This document shows, one piece after another, positions 35,350-44,245 of a stretch of 64,000 nt of DNA (position 1 is its first letter; the number at the start of each line of letters is the position of its first letter). The notes below the pieces were generated by a model. It worked only from the letters and a program-made list of their open reading frames with translations. It made no database searches and was not told the DNA's origin. The translations under genes were made by a program, and so were the position numbers. The DNA is from Chryseobacterium shigense (GTDB taxonomy: Bacteria > Bacteroidota > Bacteroidia > Flavobacteriales > Weeksellaceae). Where the stretch lies: NCBI RefSeq assembly GCF_900156575.1, contig NZ_FTNY01000007.1:62001-126000 (forward strand). Reading direction: 5' to 3'.

Positions 35350-37572
35350 ATGAAAAGAGTTTATTTCTTACTGGCATTTTCCGCGTTGGGAATGAATGCT
35401 CACGGGCAGAAAACAGTTGATCAGAAGGTGGCGGAACTGCTGTCTAAAATGACCCTGGAAGAAAAGGTAGGGCAAATGGTCCAGTACAGCGGATTTGAGT
35501 ATGCCACCGGACCTCAACAGTCTAACTCCGCAGTAGTTTTGGAAGAAATAAAGAAAGGAAAGGTAGGCTCAATGCTGAATGTGGCAGGAGCAGATGAAAC
35601 AAGATCTTTTCAGAAATTAGCCCAGCAATCAAGGTTAAAAATACCTTTGCTTTTTGGACAGGATGTTATTCACGGTTATCGTACAACTTTTCCTGTCAAT
35701 TTAGGTCAGGCGGCAAGCTGGGATCTTGGGATGATAGAAAAATCAGAAAGAATTGCAGCGACTGAAGCTGCGGCGTATGGGATTCACTGGACTTTTGCGC
35801 CTATGGTAGATATTGCCAGAGATCCTAGGTGGGGAAGAGTGATGGAAGGTTCAGGGGAAGATACTTATCTGGGAACACAGATTGGTTTGGCAAGAATCAA
35901 AGGATTTCAGGGTAGAGGTTTAGGAAGTCTTGATGCGGTAATGGCTTGTGCCAAACATTTTGCGGCATACGGTGCGGCAGTCGGCGGCAGAGATTACAAC
36001 GCTGTCGATATGAGTTTAAGGCAACTGCATGAAATCTATTTACCACCATTCAAAGCAGCAGCGAATGCCGGAGTAGCAACATTCATGAATTCTTTCAATG
36101 ATATCAACGGCATCCCGGCAACAGCCAACTCATACATCCAGAGAGATCTGTTAAAAGGGAAATGGAATTATAAAGGTTTTGTAGTTTCAGACTGGGGAAG
36201 CATCGGAGAAATGATTCCTCACGGTTATGCTAAAGATGCCCATGAAGCTGCTGAAAGAGCCATTCTTGGCGGTAGTGATATGGATATGGAAAGCCGTGTT
36301 TATATGACGGAACTTCCCAAACTTGTTAAAGAAGGAAAAGTAGATATAAAATTTGTAGATGATGCTGCAGGAAGAATTTTAGCTAAAAAATTCGAGATGG
36401 GGCTATTCGATGATCCGTACAGGTTCAGCAATGAAAAGAGACAGAAAGAGCAGACCAATAATCAGGAACATAGAAAATTTGGAAGAGAATTTGGTTCCAA
36501 AAGTATTGTTCTTCTTAAAAATCAGGGGAATATTCTCCCGCTATCTAAAACGGTGAAAACCGTTGCCTTGATTGGGCCATTCGGAAAAGAAACCGTGGCG
36601 AATCACGGTTTTTGGTCTGTTGCATTTAAAGATGACAACCAAAGAATTGTTTCGCAGTTTGACGGTATTAAAAACCAACTTGATAAAAACTCAACCTTAT
36701 TATATGCAAAAGGCTGTAATGTAGATGATCAGGACAAATCTATGTTTGCAGAAGCCGTGGAAACGGCAAAAAAGGCAGAGGTAGTGATCATGACATTGGG
36801 AGAAGGACATGCAATGAGCGGAGAAGCCAAAAGCAGAAGCAGCATTGGTTTTACTGGCGTTCAGGAAGATTTGCTTAAAGAAATAGCGAAGACCGGAAAA
36901 CCAATCGTTTTAATGATCAATGCCGGAAGACCACTAATCTTCAACTGGGCTGCAGATAACATTCCTGCTATAACTTATAACTGGTGGCTGGGAACTGAAG
37001 CTGGGAATTCTATTGCTGATGTTCTGTTCGGAGCTGTGAATCCGGGCGGAAAACTTCCGATGAGCTTCCCGAGAGCAGAAGGTCAGATTCCTGTTTATTA
37101 CAACCATTACAATACCGGAAGACCTGCAAAAAACAATACTGACAGAAATTACGTTTCAGCGTATATCGATCTTGATAATGACCCTAAGTTTCCTTTCGGT
37201 TACGGATTAAGTTATACAGATTTTAAATATGCTGATATGGTTTTAAGTTCAGCAAGCCTTAAAGGAAATCAGACATTGACGGTAAGTGTGACGGTTTCCA
37301 ATACCGGAAAATATGATGGGGAAGAAGTGGTACAGCTGTATATCAGAGATCTTTTTGGGAAAGTAGTAAGACCCGTGAAAGAACTGAAAGGTTTCCAGAA
37401 GATATTCATTAAAAAAGGAGAAAGCAGAAAAGTAGATTTTAAGCTGACTCCGGAAGATCTGAAATTTTTCGATGACGAACTGAATTTTGACTGGGAAAGT
37501 GGAGAATTTGATATTATGGTAGGAACCAGTTCTCAAAATGGACAAACGAAAAGAATTAACTGGACGAAATAG
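35350..37572 (+). CDS. GH3 beta-glucosidase (BglX-like)
   Basis: 740 residues from ATG 35350 (a TTG at 35341 is possible but puts extra residues before the signal MKRVYFLLAF...HGQ). The GH3 N-domain shows GQDVIHGYRTTFP, PMVDIARDPRWGR, AKHFAAYGA and the nucleophile Asp281 in GFVVSDWGSIGEM. The second domain and a C-terminal fibronectin-like domain (VTVSNTGKYDGEEVVQLY) complete the BglX layout. It should cut terminal glucose from beta-linked oligosaccharides in the periplasm. It starts 9 bases after the GH30 stop. Confidence 0.93.
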   Translation: MKRVYFLLAFSALGMNAHGQKTVDQKVAELLSKMTLEEKVGQMVQYSGFEYATGPQQSNSAVVLEEIKKGKVGSMLNVAGADETRSFQKLAQQSRLKIPLLFGQDVIHGYRTTFPVNLGQAASWDLGMIEKSERIAATEAAAYGIHWTFAPMVDIARDPRWGRVMEGSGEDTYLGTQIGLARIKGFQGRGLGSLDAVMACAKHFAAYGAAVGGRDYNAVDMSLRQLHEIYLPPFKAAANAGVATFMNSFNDINGIPATANSYIQRDLLKGKWNYKGFVVSDWGSIGEMIPHGYAKDAHEAAERAILGGSDMDMESRVYMTELPKLVKEGKVDIKFVDDAAGRILAKKFEMGLFDDPYRFSNEKRQKEQTNNQEHRKFGREFGSKSIVLLKNQGNILPLSKTVKTVALIGPFGKETVANHGFWSVAFKDDNQRIVSQFDGIKNQLDKNSTLLYAKGCNVDDQDKSMFAEAVETAKKAEVVIMTLGEGHAMSGEAKSRSSIGFTGVQEDLLKEIAKTGKPIVLMINAGRPLIFNWAADNIPAITYNWWLGTEAGNSIADVLFGAVNPGGKLPMSFPRAEGQIPVYYNHYNTGRPAKNNTDRNYVSAYIDLDNDPKFPFGYGLSYTDFKYADMVLSSASLKGNQTLTVSVTVSNTGKYDGEEVVQLYIRDLFGKVVRPVKELKGFQKIFIKKGESRKVDFKLTPEDLKFFDDELNFDWESGEFDIMVGTSSQNGQTKRINWTK

Positions 37573-37636
37573 AAATTCTATAGGAAAGTTTTAGTAAGAT
37601 TCATTAAAAATAATACAGGTGAGCAAATCCTGATGT

Positions 37637-38446
37637 ATGAAAATCAAATTCAGAAATATCATTCAGCTTTGTACCACAGGACTATTCGCGGTCTCTGTTG
37701 TCAGTTGTGTTTCGAACCAAACAGATCCGCAGAGAAAACTGATATGGAGCGATGAATTTAATGGAAAAGGGCTTCCCGACTCATTAAAATGGAACTATGA
37801 TGTAGGAGGAGACGGCTATGGAAACAATGAAGTTCAGTTTTATACCAAAAACAGGCCGGAGAATGCCAGAATGGAAGGCGGAAACCTGGTGATCGAAGCC
37901 AGAAAAGAAAACTGGGGAAAGAATGCATATACTTCCGCAAGGCTTTTAACCAAAGGAAAATTCTCATTTCAATATGGAACAGTAGAAGTGAGGGCAAAGC
38001 TTCCCAAAGGCCGCGGAACATGGCCTGCCATCTGGATGATGAGCGAAAATATGAAAGAATGGCCGGACGATGGTGAACTGGATATTATGGAACATGTGGG
38101 TTTCCATCCAGGGTATGTTCATGCTTCGGTGCATACCAGAAAATACAATCATATTCAGGGAACACAGAAAACGGATACTCTGATGATCAGGGATGCCAGT
38201 GAAAAATTTCATGTGTATAAAGCAAACTGGACTCCGGAAAAAATAGAGGTATTTATTGACGGGCAGAAGTTCTTTACCTATGAAAATAAGGAAAAAACCT
38301 ATGAAGCATGGCCTTTCGATCAACCGTATTTTCTTATTTTAAATCTGGCGGTAGGTGGTTTCTGGGGCGGAAAAGAAGGAATCGATGATCGTATTTTTCC
38401 ACAGAAGTATTATATAGATTATGTAAGAGTTTATCAAAATAAATAA
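37637..38446 (+). CDS. GH16 beta-1,3-glucanase lipoprotein (laminarinase-like)
   Basis: 269 residues with lipoprotein signal VVSC (Cys24). The GH16 active-site motif is ELDIMEHVG: nucleophile Glu147, Asp149 and acid/base Glu152. ExDxxE with the Met bulge is typical of laminarinases, and WSDEFNGKGLPDSLKW and YGTVEVRAKLPKGRGTWPA are standard GH16 elements. It probably performs the first endo-cut on beta-1,3-glucan at the cell surface. It sits between GH3 and the second GH30. Confidence 0.93.
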   Translation: MKIKFRNIIQLCTTGLFAVSVVSCVSNQTDPQRKLIWSDEFNGKGLPDSLKWNYDVGGDGYGNNEVQFYTKNRPENARMEGGNLVIEARKENWGKNAYTSARLLTKGKFSFQYGTVEVRAKLPKGRGTWPAIWMMSENMKEWPDDGELDIMEHVGFHPGYVHASVHTRKYNHIQGTQKTDTLMIRDASEKFHVYKANWTPEKIEVFIDGQKFFTYENKEKTYEAWPFDQPYFLILNLAVGGFWGGKEGIDDRIFPQKYYIDYVRVYQNK

Positions 38447-38489
38447 TGAAGCGAGGGCAGGTGAGTCCAAAAACAGAAAGAAAAAGATT

Positions 38490-39929
38490 ATGAAAAAACT
38501 AATTGTGAGCTGTCTTACAGTGGGAGCATTATTGAATATGAATGCACAGAACTACTGGAAGAAGAATACAGGTAAAACGGCAAAAGTCATTTTAACGAGT
38601 TCCAAGACCAATGAAAAAATGGCGGATAAAGGAACGGTGAAGTTTGAGAAATTCGGGCAGCCGAAAGAGACCGATGCCTGTATCTTTGTAGATCCTGATT
38701 TCAAATATCAGAAACTGATAGGAATAGGAGGTGCCATCACAGATGCATCTGCCGAAACCTTTTATAAAATGCCAAAGAACAAGCAGAAAGAAATTATGGA
38801 TGCTTACTTTGGGAAAAACGGATTGGGATATACGGTGGTTCGTACCAATATGAACTCCTGTGATTTTTCCAGCGATTCTTATACCTATGTGCAAGATGAT
38901 GATACGGCTTTAAAGACTTTCAATATTGCCCATGATGAAAAGTATAAGATCCCGATGATCAAAGAAGCGCAGAAAGCGATAGGAAAAGATTTTACATTCT
39001 ATTTCTCTCCGTGGAGCCCACCGGCATGGATGAAATCAAATAAAAGTCTGTATAAAGGAGGAAGACTGGAGAACCAGTATTATCAGACCTGGGCAGATTA
39101 TTATATTAAATTCATCAAAGAATACGAAAAAAGAGGCATCAACATCTGGGGGCTAACGGTGCAAAATGAACCTATGGCAACACAGAGTTGGGAATCATGT
39201 ATTTATTCTGCGGAGGAAGAAGGAGAGTTTCTGAAAAACAATTTAGGGCCAACTCTCTGGAAAAATGGATACAAGGACAAAAAAGTAATGATATGGGATC
39301 ACAACAGAGATTTAATTTACCAAAGAGCAACCACTACGTTAAGCGATCCTGAAACTTCGAAATACGCCCACGGAATCGGGTACCACTGGTATGAAACCTG
39401 GAATAATAAAACCCAGCTTTTCGATAATTTAGCAGAAACCCAGAGGGCTTTCCCGGATAAATTTCTTGCTTTTACAGAAGGATGTAAAGAACAGTTTGAT
39501 ATGTCAAAAATTTATGACGTAAGCCTGGGAGAACTGTACGGAAGAAATATGCTTAATGATTTCAATAAAGGAACTGCTTTATGGACAGACTGGAATGTCC
39601 TTCTGGATCAAACCGGAGGCCCTAACCATGTAGGAAACTTCTGTTTCGCCCCCATCATTGCCGATACCTCAACCGGAGAAGTTCATTATACCTATGAGTA
39701 TTATTATGTAGGGCATGTTTCAAAATATATTAAACCCAATGCTCAGAGAATCGGAAGTTCTTCCAACAGAGCGGCTCTTACCTCCACTACTTTCATGAAT
39801 GAAAATGGTCAGCTGGTGACGGTCATTATGAATGATTCTGAAAACGATATTGAAACGAATCTGTGGATTGAAGGAATGTCTGCCAAGCTATCGGCACCTG
39901 CCCATTCTATACAGACGGTTATTTTATAG
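38490..39929 (+). CDS. GH30 glycoside hydrolase, second paralog
   Basis: 479 residues with a signal peptide (MKKLIVSCLT...NMNAQ); a Cys at residue 8 is in the signal region, so secretion to the periplasm or surface by cleavage looks more likely than lipidation. The acid/base is Glu227 in GLTVQNEPMATQ and the nucleophile is Glu330 in LAFTEGC; YFSPWSPPAWMKSN is the conserved substrate loop. It differs clearly from the first GH30 (about 33913), so the pair probably splits the work on beta-1,6-linked chains or branches. It is the last gene of the operon, before a 12-base terminator stem. Confidence 0.9.
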   Translation: MKKLIVSCLTVGALLNMNAQNYWKKNTGKTAKVILTSSKTNEKMADKGTVKFEKFGQPKETDACIFVDPDFKYQKLIGIGGAITDASAETFYKMPKNKQKEIMDAYFGKNGLGYTVVRTNMNSCDFSSDSYTYVQDDDTALKTFNIAHDEKYKIPMIKEAQKAIGKDFTFYFSPWSPPAWMKSNKSLYKGGRLENQYYQTWADYYIKFIKEYEKRGINIWGLTVQNEPMATQSWESCIYSAEEEGEFLKNNLGPTLWKNGYKDKKVMIWDHNRDLIYQRATTTLSDPETSKYAHGIGYHWYETWNNKTQLFDNLAETQRAFPDKFLAFTEGCKEQFDMSKIYDVSLGELYGRNMLNDFNKGTALWTDWNVLLDQTGGPNHVGNFCFAPIIADTSTGEVHYTYEYYYVGHVSKYIKPNAQRIGSSSNRAALTSTTFMNENGQLVTVIMNDSENDIETNLWIEGMSAKLSAPAHSIQTVIL

Positions 39930-39953
39930 CTTCATATTGATTATTTTTTATAG

Positions 39954-39986
39954 AACCGGCGGCCTCGTAGAGGCCGCCGGTTTATT
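39954..39986. terminator. Terminator between the glucan operon and fabI
   Basis: Perfect 12-base stem aaccggcggcct / aggccgccggtt with a cgtag loop. T-rich sequence follows on the plus strand and A-rich precedes it, so it serves both convergent units. Confidence 0.9.
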
Positions 39987-40010
39987 TTTGATATCAATTA
40001 ATCAGATTAA

Positions 40011-40826
40011 TTATTTGCTTTCAGCGTCATATTTGTCTACCACTTTCTGAGAAACCCCTGTATTGCTGAAACCTCCGTCATGGAAAAGATTCTGCATCGT
40101 TACTTTTTGAGTAAGATCAGAGAACATGCTTACGCAATAGTTGGCACAGTCCAGAGCGGTAGCATTTCCTAGCGGAGACATATCGTCTGCATAGCCTAAG
40201 AAACCTCCGAAACCTTTCACGCCACTTCCTGCTGTAGTAGGAGTAGGAGATTGAGAGATGGTGTTGACCCTTACTTTTCTTGCTCCCCAATAATTTCCGA
40301 AAGATCTTGTGATGCTCTCCAGATATGCTTTGTTGTCTGCCATATCATTGTAATCCGGGAACGTTCTCTGCGCTGCAATATAAGTAAGGGCAAGGATGCT
40401 TCCCCACTCATTCATACAGTCCTTTTCCCAGGCCACACGCATTACCTTATGGAAAGAAACAGCGGAGATATCCCAACCTTTTTCTAACCAGTCGTAGTTC
40501 ATTTCTGTATAATGCTTTCCTTTTCTTACATTTACGGACATGCCTATTGAATGAAGGATAAAATCTATTTTACCATATTTCGCAATAGCAGCATCAAAAA
40601 GTTTTTCAAGATCTTCCACAGAAGTAGCATCTGCACCTATCACTTCAGAACCTGTTTTTTCTGCTAAACCATTAAGTTCTCCCATTCTCAATGCAATAGG
40701 AGCGTTTGATAAGATAAATTCAGCACCTTCTTCATGACATCTTTCTGCAACTTTCCACGCGATAGATTGCTCATTAAGGGCTCCAAAAATAATTCCCTTT
40801 TTGCCTTTAAGTAGACCGTATGACAT
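40011..40826 (-). CDS. fabI: Enoyl-[acyl-carrier-protein] reductase (NADH)
   Basis: A 271-residue SDR-family enzyme that reduces trans-2-enoyl-ACP in the last step of each fatty-acid elongation cycle. It shows the FabI-type cofactor start GIIFGALNEQSIAWKVAERC, FILHSIGMS, and Tyr-x6-Lys in PDYNDMADNKAYLES, followed by SPLGNATALDCANYCVSMFS and the C-terminal HDGGFSNTG. The Tyr-x6-Lys spacing is FabI-like rather than the Tyr-x3-Lys of ordinary SDRs. A -7 box (TACATTTG on the minus strand) is at 40850-40857. Confidence 0.93.
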   Translation of the reverse strand: MSYGLLKGKKGIIFGALNEQSIAWKVAERCHEEGAEFILSNAPIALRMGELNGLAEKTGSEVIGADATSVEDLEKLFDAAIAKYGKIDFILHSIGMSVNVRKGKHYTEMNYDWLEKGWDISAVSFHKVMRVAWEKDCMNEWGSILALTYIAAQRTFPDYNDMADNKAYLESITRSFGNYWGARKVRVNTISQSPTPTTAGSGVKGFGGFLGYADDMSPLGNATALDCANYCVSMFSDLTQKVTMQNLFHDGGFSNTGVSQKVVDKYDAESK

Positions 40827-40885
40827 AATTTTTTAATGTTTATTAAATACAAATGTAGCAATAATTTGTGTTTACGTCATAATAA

Positions 40886-40921
40886 AAAAGGAGCCTTATT
40901 GATTTAAGACTCCTTTTTTTT
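40886..40921 (-). terminator. Terminator of the charged small protein gene
   Basis: aaaaaaggagccttattg / taagactcctttttt form a stem with a small internal mismatch; A and T runs on both sides allow termination in either direction, here mainly for the minus-strand gene ending at 40946. Confidence 0.75.
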
Positions 40922-40945
40922 GAAAATATTTATTTGACTGAAATT

Positions 40946-41245
40946 TTAATTCGTTTTCTTATTCCATTCTGCTTTTACATCTTCTGCTGCATCTTTCGTT
41001 TTTTCCCATGCATCATTGGCTTTATCTTTGATATCGTCCCATGCATCAGAAGCATTATTTTTTACTTTTTCAAACCAGTCTTCCTGAGTAGCTTCCTGAT
41101 CATTGTCTCTCTTTTCATTGATATAATCTTTCGCTTTACCAGCTAGATCCTCAATTTTCCATTTCGCATTGTCTGCTGCATTTTTTAAAGAGTTTTCTGT
41201 GTTGTTTACTGCATCTTCCGCTTTGTTGTATTCTGAATTGTTCAT
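40946..41245 (-). CDS. Charged, repetitive small protein
   Basis: 99 residues, very hydrophilic and rich in Lys, Asp, Glu, Ala, Asn and Trp. The composition and repeated Asp-Ala-Trp units (NNASDAWDDIKDKAND, then AWEKTKDAAEDVKAEW) suggest amphipathic helices or a coiled coil, similar to stress-type proteins such as LEA or CsbD-like proteins. There is no signal peptide, so it is cytoplasmic. A terminator follows directly. No confident family call. Confidence 0.7.
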   Translation of the reverse strand: MNNSEYNKAEDAVNNTENSLKNAADNAKWKIEDLAGKAKDYINEKRDNDQEATQEDWFEKVKNNASDAWDDIKDKANDAWEKTKDAAEDVKAEWNKKTN

Positions 41246-41888
41246 AATAATAATATTTTATTGTTGTATATCATCAAATAAACAAGAACCATTCCTAAAA
41301 TCAGAGGTCATTGTTAAATTTTTCTTAATATTTTGTTATAATTTTCTAAAGAAGAATTAATCCTGTTTTAAAAGTATTCTTCAAAAGAATCTCATGTGCC
41401 TGAAGCCAAGGCCAGTAAAGAGCAGGGGAATATCGATATAATATCATGATACGATCTTCTGATTTCTGTTTCCTGAACGCTGTGGAACATCCACTTCGTG
41501 ACATGTTACCAAACGATTTAAAGAATATAGCACCTACTTTACGGATTTAGGAATTTTCTGTTACTATTTAGCCCGGGATGATAGTCAATAAGTCTTCTAA
41601 AAAGCTATTTCATCAGGTAGTGATAGATTATTTTTTATTCAATTTTGAGTGATTTTTTTTATAAATAGTGTAATTGTAACTGGGGAGTTTGAATTTCAAA
41701 TACGCGCTATACCGCTTCAAAAGGGACTTAACATTTAGTTAATCTTGAAAAATGTTTCATTTAATAGTGACTAAAGGGGTGTTTACTCACAGTTAAGTGT
41801 GTTTATTTGTCAATATGATAAAAAAATATAGCATTTTATTGAAAATTCGTATATTTGCACTCTCGAAAAATAAACTATTAACAATACC
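41246..41888 (+). other. Long intergenic region with a promoter near its end
   Basis: I see no confident gene. A 34-codon open frame at 41446-41550 (MIRSSDFCFLNAVEHPLRDM...) reads protein-like but has no family or start context and may be a relic. TATATTTG at 41850-41857 is a -7 box for the gene that starts at 41889. Confidence 0.45.
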
Positions 41889-43271
41889 ATGAGGCCAATA
41901 CAAACTAAAGTTCAACTGATTCTTCTCCTTTTAGGATTTACTATTTTAATTCACGCACAGGTGGGGATTGGTATTTCAAATCCTGATCCATCCGCGATGT
42001 TACAAATCAATTCAAAAAATAAAGGAATGCTTCTTCCAAGTATTGCTTTGACATCCTCTGCAGATCAGACAACCATTCCCAATCCGGCTGACGGGCTTAT
42101 TGTATGGAACAACGGAACAGGTACTTTAGCAGAAAAAGGATTGTATTATTGGAGCAAAGCCCAATGGAATATGATTTCTACAACCGCTTCCAGCAGTGGG
42201 AACGGAACAAATGGAGGAGTGGTAAGCCCAATGGCGGTTTGGAATAGCTCTGCGACCAATAGTGGAAATTCCGGAGGAGTGAATACGAATCTCTCTTTGG
42301 GAACCAATACATCTGATGACCTTGTATTTAAAGTCAACTCTACATCGGTAGGAAGACTAGGCGTTAATAACTCAATAAGCTTTGGAACAGCTGCCAATGC
42401 AGCTCAAAACGGTATTGCTTTAGGAAATTCCAGCAGTGCCTATCAGGGAATTGCTATTGGAACGAATACCTCCGTTACCGCTAATGAATCGGTAGCATTG
42501 GGTGCTAATTCCAAGATTTCAGGATACCAGTCTACAGCCGTAGGATATAATGCCAAAGTAACGGTGAATGAAGCTACTGCGGTAGGAAATAACGCTGATG
42601 CGTCAGGATTTCAGTCTATAGCGCTTGGGTATAATGCCAAAACAACGACTAATGATGCAACAGCTTTAGGGAAAAACTCTACGGCGTCAGGGTTTCAGTC
42701 CACGGCTGTAGGATATAATGCAAAGACAAATACAAACAGTGAAACAGCCGTAGGATATAATACCGTAACAAACAACCAGAATTCAACGGCAGTAGGATCG
42801 GGAGCGAATGCTTTAGGCCAGTTTTCGACAGCAGTAGGATATGGAGCAGTCACTTCACAGGCTAATGCAATTGTTATTGGGAATAATAATGCCAACGTGG
42901 GAATTGGAACCGCAACACCCAATACTTCAGCAAAAATAGATGTCAACGGACAATATAAACTGGGTGAAAAGGGGAGTGTACAAAAAAACCAGATCAGCTT
43001 TGAAGCATGGCCGTCGGTTTCTGTAAATAACTTAGCTGCGGGAAAATCTGTTACCCTGGAGATTGCTATTCCTACTAATCTGCAACCAGGTTCTGCAAGA
43101 GCTGCGATCGTTGTTTCTCCGGCAGGAGATTTTGCAGGGAATACTTCGTTTTCTATATCCAATCCAAGAATGACATCTACTTCAAGTGTGACGATCAATC
43201 TTACCAATATCTCTGGAAATACCGAAAGCTTGTACTCGGGACATTTTTATGTGATGATTAATGAGTTCTAG
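41889..43271 (+). CDS. Secreted protein with YadA-head-like repeats
   Basis: 460 residues. Signal peptide about 1-24 (FTILIHAQ). Residues about 25-95 (VGIGISNPDPSAMLQINSKN) form a domain common at the start of Bacteroidota surface proteins. A repeat region, about 175-335, holds motifs such as TAVGYNA, VALGANS and TALGKNS. From residue 188 to 328 the motif recurs every 14 residues (11 copies), the period of YadA/Hia trimeric autotransporter heads. The C-terminus (about 340-460) is a separate beta-rich domain. There is no anchor barrel and no T9SS sorting domain, so export and attachment are unclear. It converges on the VgrG module. Confidence 0.8.
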   Translation: MRPIQTKVQLILLLLGFTILIHAQVGIGISNPDPSAMLQINSKNKGMLLPSIALTSSADQTTIPNPADGLIVWNNGTGTLAEKGLYYWSKAQWNMISTTASSSGNGTNGGVVSPMAVWNSSATNSGNSGGVNTNLSLGTNTSDDLVFKVNSTSVGRLGVNNSISFGTAANAAQNGIALGNSSSAYQGIAIGTNTSVTANESVALGANSKISGYQSTAVGYNAKVTVNEATAVGNNADASGFQSIALGYNAKTTTNDATALGKNSTASGFQSTAVGYNAKTNTNSETAVGYNTVTNNQNSTAVGSGANALGQFSTAVGYGAVTSQANAIVIGNNNANVGIGTATPNTSAKIDVNGQYKLGEKGSVQKNQISFEAWPSVSVNNLAAGKSVTLEIAIPTNLQPGSARAAIVVSPAGDFAGNTSFSISNPRMTSTSSVTINLTNISGNTESLYSGHFYVMINEF

Positions 43272-43438
43272 CAGAAAAATATGAGATTTACACAATCCAT
43301 TGAAATGGGTGAATGTGCATGATGAATTTTTCTTTTGAGATTCATTGATGCGTTTTAATTTTTCCACAGATTTTATTAATAAGGTACGTTGTGATATCTA
43401 CAGTTGACAGGTGAAAACAATGAATGTATAAAAAATTA

Positions 43439-43470
43439 AGGTCCTATCTTGTCAAAGATGGGACCTGCTT
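43439..43470. terminator. Terminator between convergent genes
   Basis: aggtcctatctt / aagatgggacct (one G-T pair) around gtca, followed by gctttt. It sits between the repeat protein and the immunity gene. Confidence 0.85.
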
Positions 43471-43494
43471 TTAATCTGACCTATTTAAATTTTT

Positions 43495-44238
43495 TTATGA
43501 AGAGTAGTTGAGTGCTTCATCTCCCAGGATATTTCTTATGGTCACCGCTTTGTTTACGGCCTCGTCTGAGATTTCAATTTTCTCCCCTAAATCTATTAAT
43601 ATTCCTTTATCATAATTAATACTATTGACGCTATCAGGAAGATTAATTTTTATATTTTTATGTTGAAAATAGGTCAGGTAACCAATCCATAAATTTTGTC
43701 CGCTTGTCTTAACTTTTCTTCTGAGTTCGTTTGAAATAACGACCGCGTAGACTAAATCTCCAGACTTTTCTAAAGATTCTATTAATTTTATAGAAAAATC
43801 TTTTGTGAGCGTTGTAAGAAATTCATCAGAAAATTCAATATTAATTAATGCCGTTTTATTTTTTTCAGATGCTCCTTGAGTGATGTTGATAGAAAGATCA
43901 CTGGCTTCACTTTTATCTTTACTCAGGTAGAGTAGCGTGTTAAATCCTATCCAACTTTTTGAATTTTCATATAAATTTTTATCCTGTTCATTATCATTCT
44001 GAAAAACGTCCTCTTCCGGGTTATATATTAATATTTTATCAAGATTTTGGACACTGAAGTTAGCGAGGTTATTTTCAAAATAAAATTTGGAATTGGTGCT
44101 GTCATCCCATATTGAAACCATTTTCAGATCACTGAATATGTTTTTTAGGTTGACAACAATGTTTTTGCAATAATTGATAAAGTCATGGGCAGACATTTCT
44201 CTATTGGTCAAACGGGTAATTACTTTGATTTTTTCCAT
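43495..44238 (-). CDS. Probable immunity protein for the adjacent toxin
   Basis: 247 residues from ATG 44238 (the frame opens at 44271, but that would overlap the toxin gene's coding end; 44238 leaves 7 bases). It is cytoplasmic, without a signal peptide, mixed alpha/beta (KIKVITRLTNREMSAHDF at the N-terminus, WIGYLTYFQHKNIKINLPD late). Position directly after a toxin gene and protein style suggest an immunity protein that blocks the nuclease. Imm52 is the family I associate with Tox-REase-5 partners, but the family match is from memory and only suggestive. Confidence 0.65.
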   Translation of the reverse strand: MEKIKVITRLTNREMSAHDFINYCKNIVVNLKNIFSDLKMVSIWDDSTNSKFYFENNLANFSVQNLDKILIYNPEEDVFQNDNEQDKNLYENSKSWIGFNTLLYLSKDKSEASDLSINITQGASEKNKTALINIEFSDEFLTTLTKDFSIKLIESLEKSGDLVYAVVISNELRRKVKTSGQNLWIGYLTYFQHKNIKINLPDSVNSINYDKGILIDLGEKIEISDEAVNKAVTIRNILGDEALNYSS

Positions 44239-44245
44239 ATTTAAT

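Noticed and set aside
42380..42880. Regular ~42-base periodicity that might suggest a DNA repeat array
   Set aside because: It is the coding pattern of the 14-residue protein repeat; third positions vary and the reading frame is intact.
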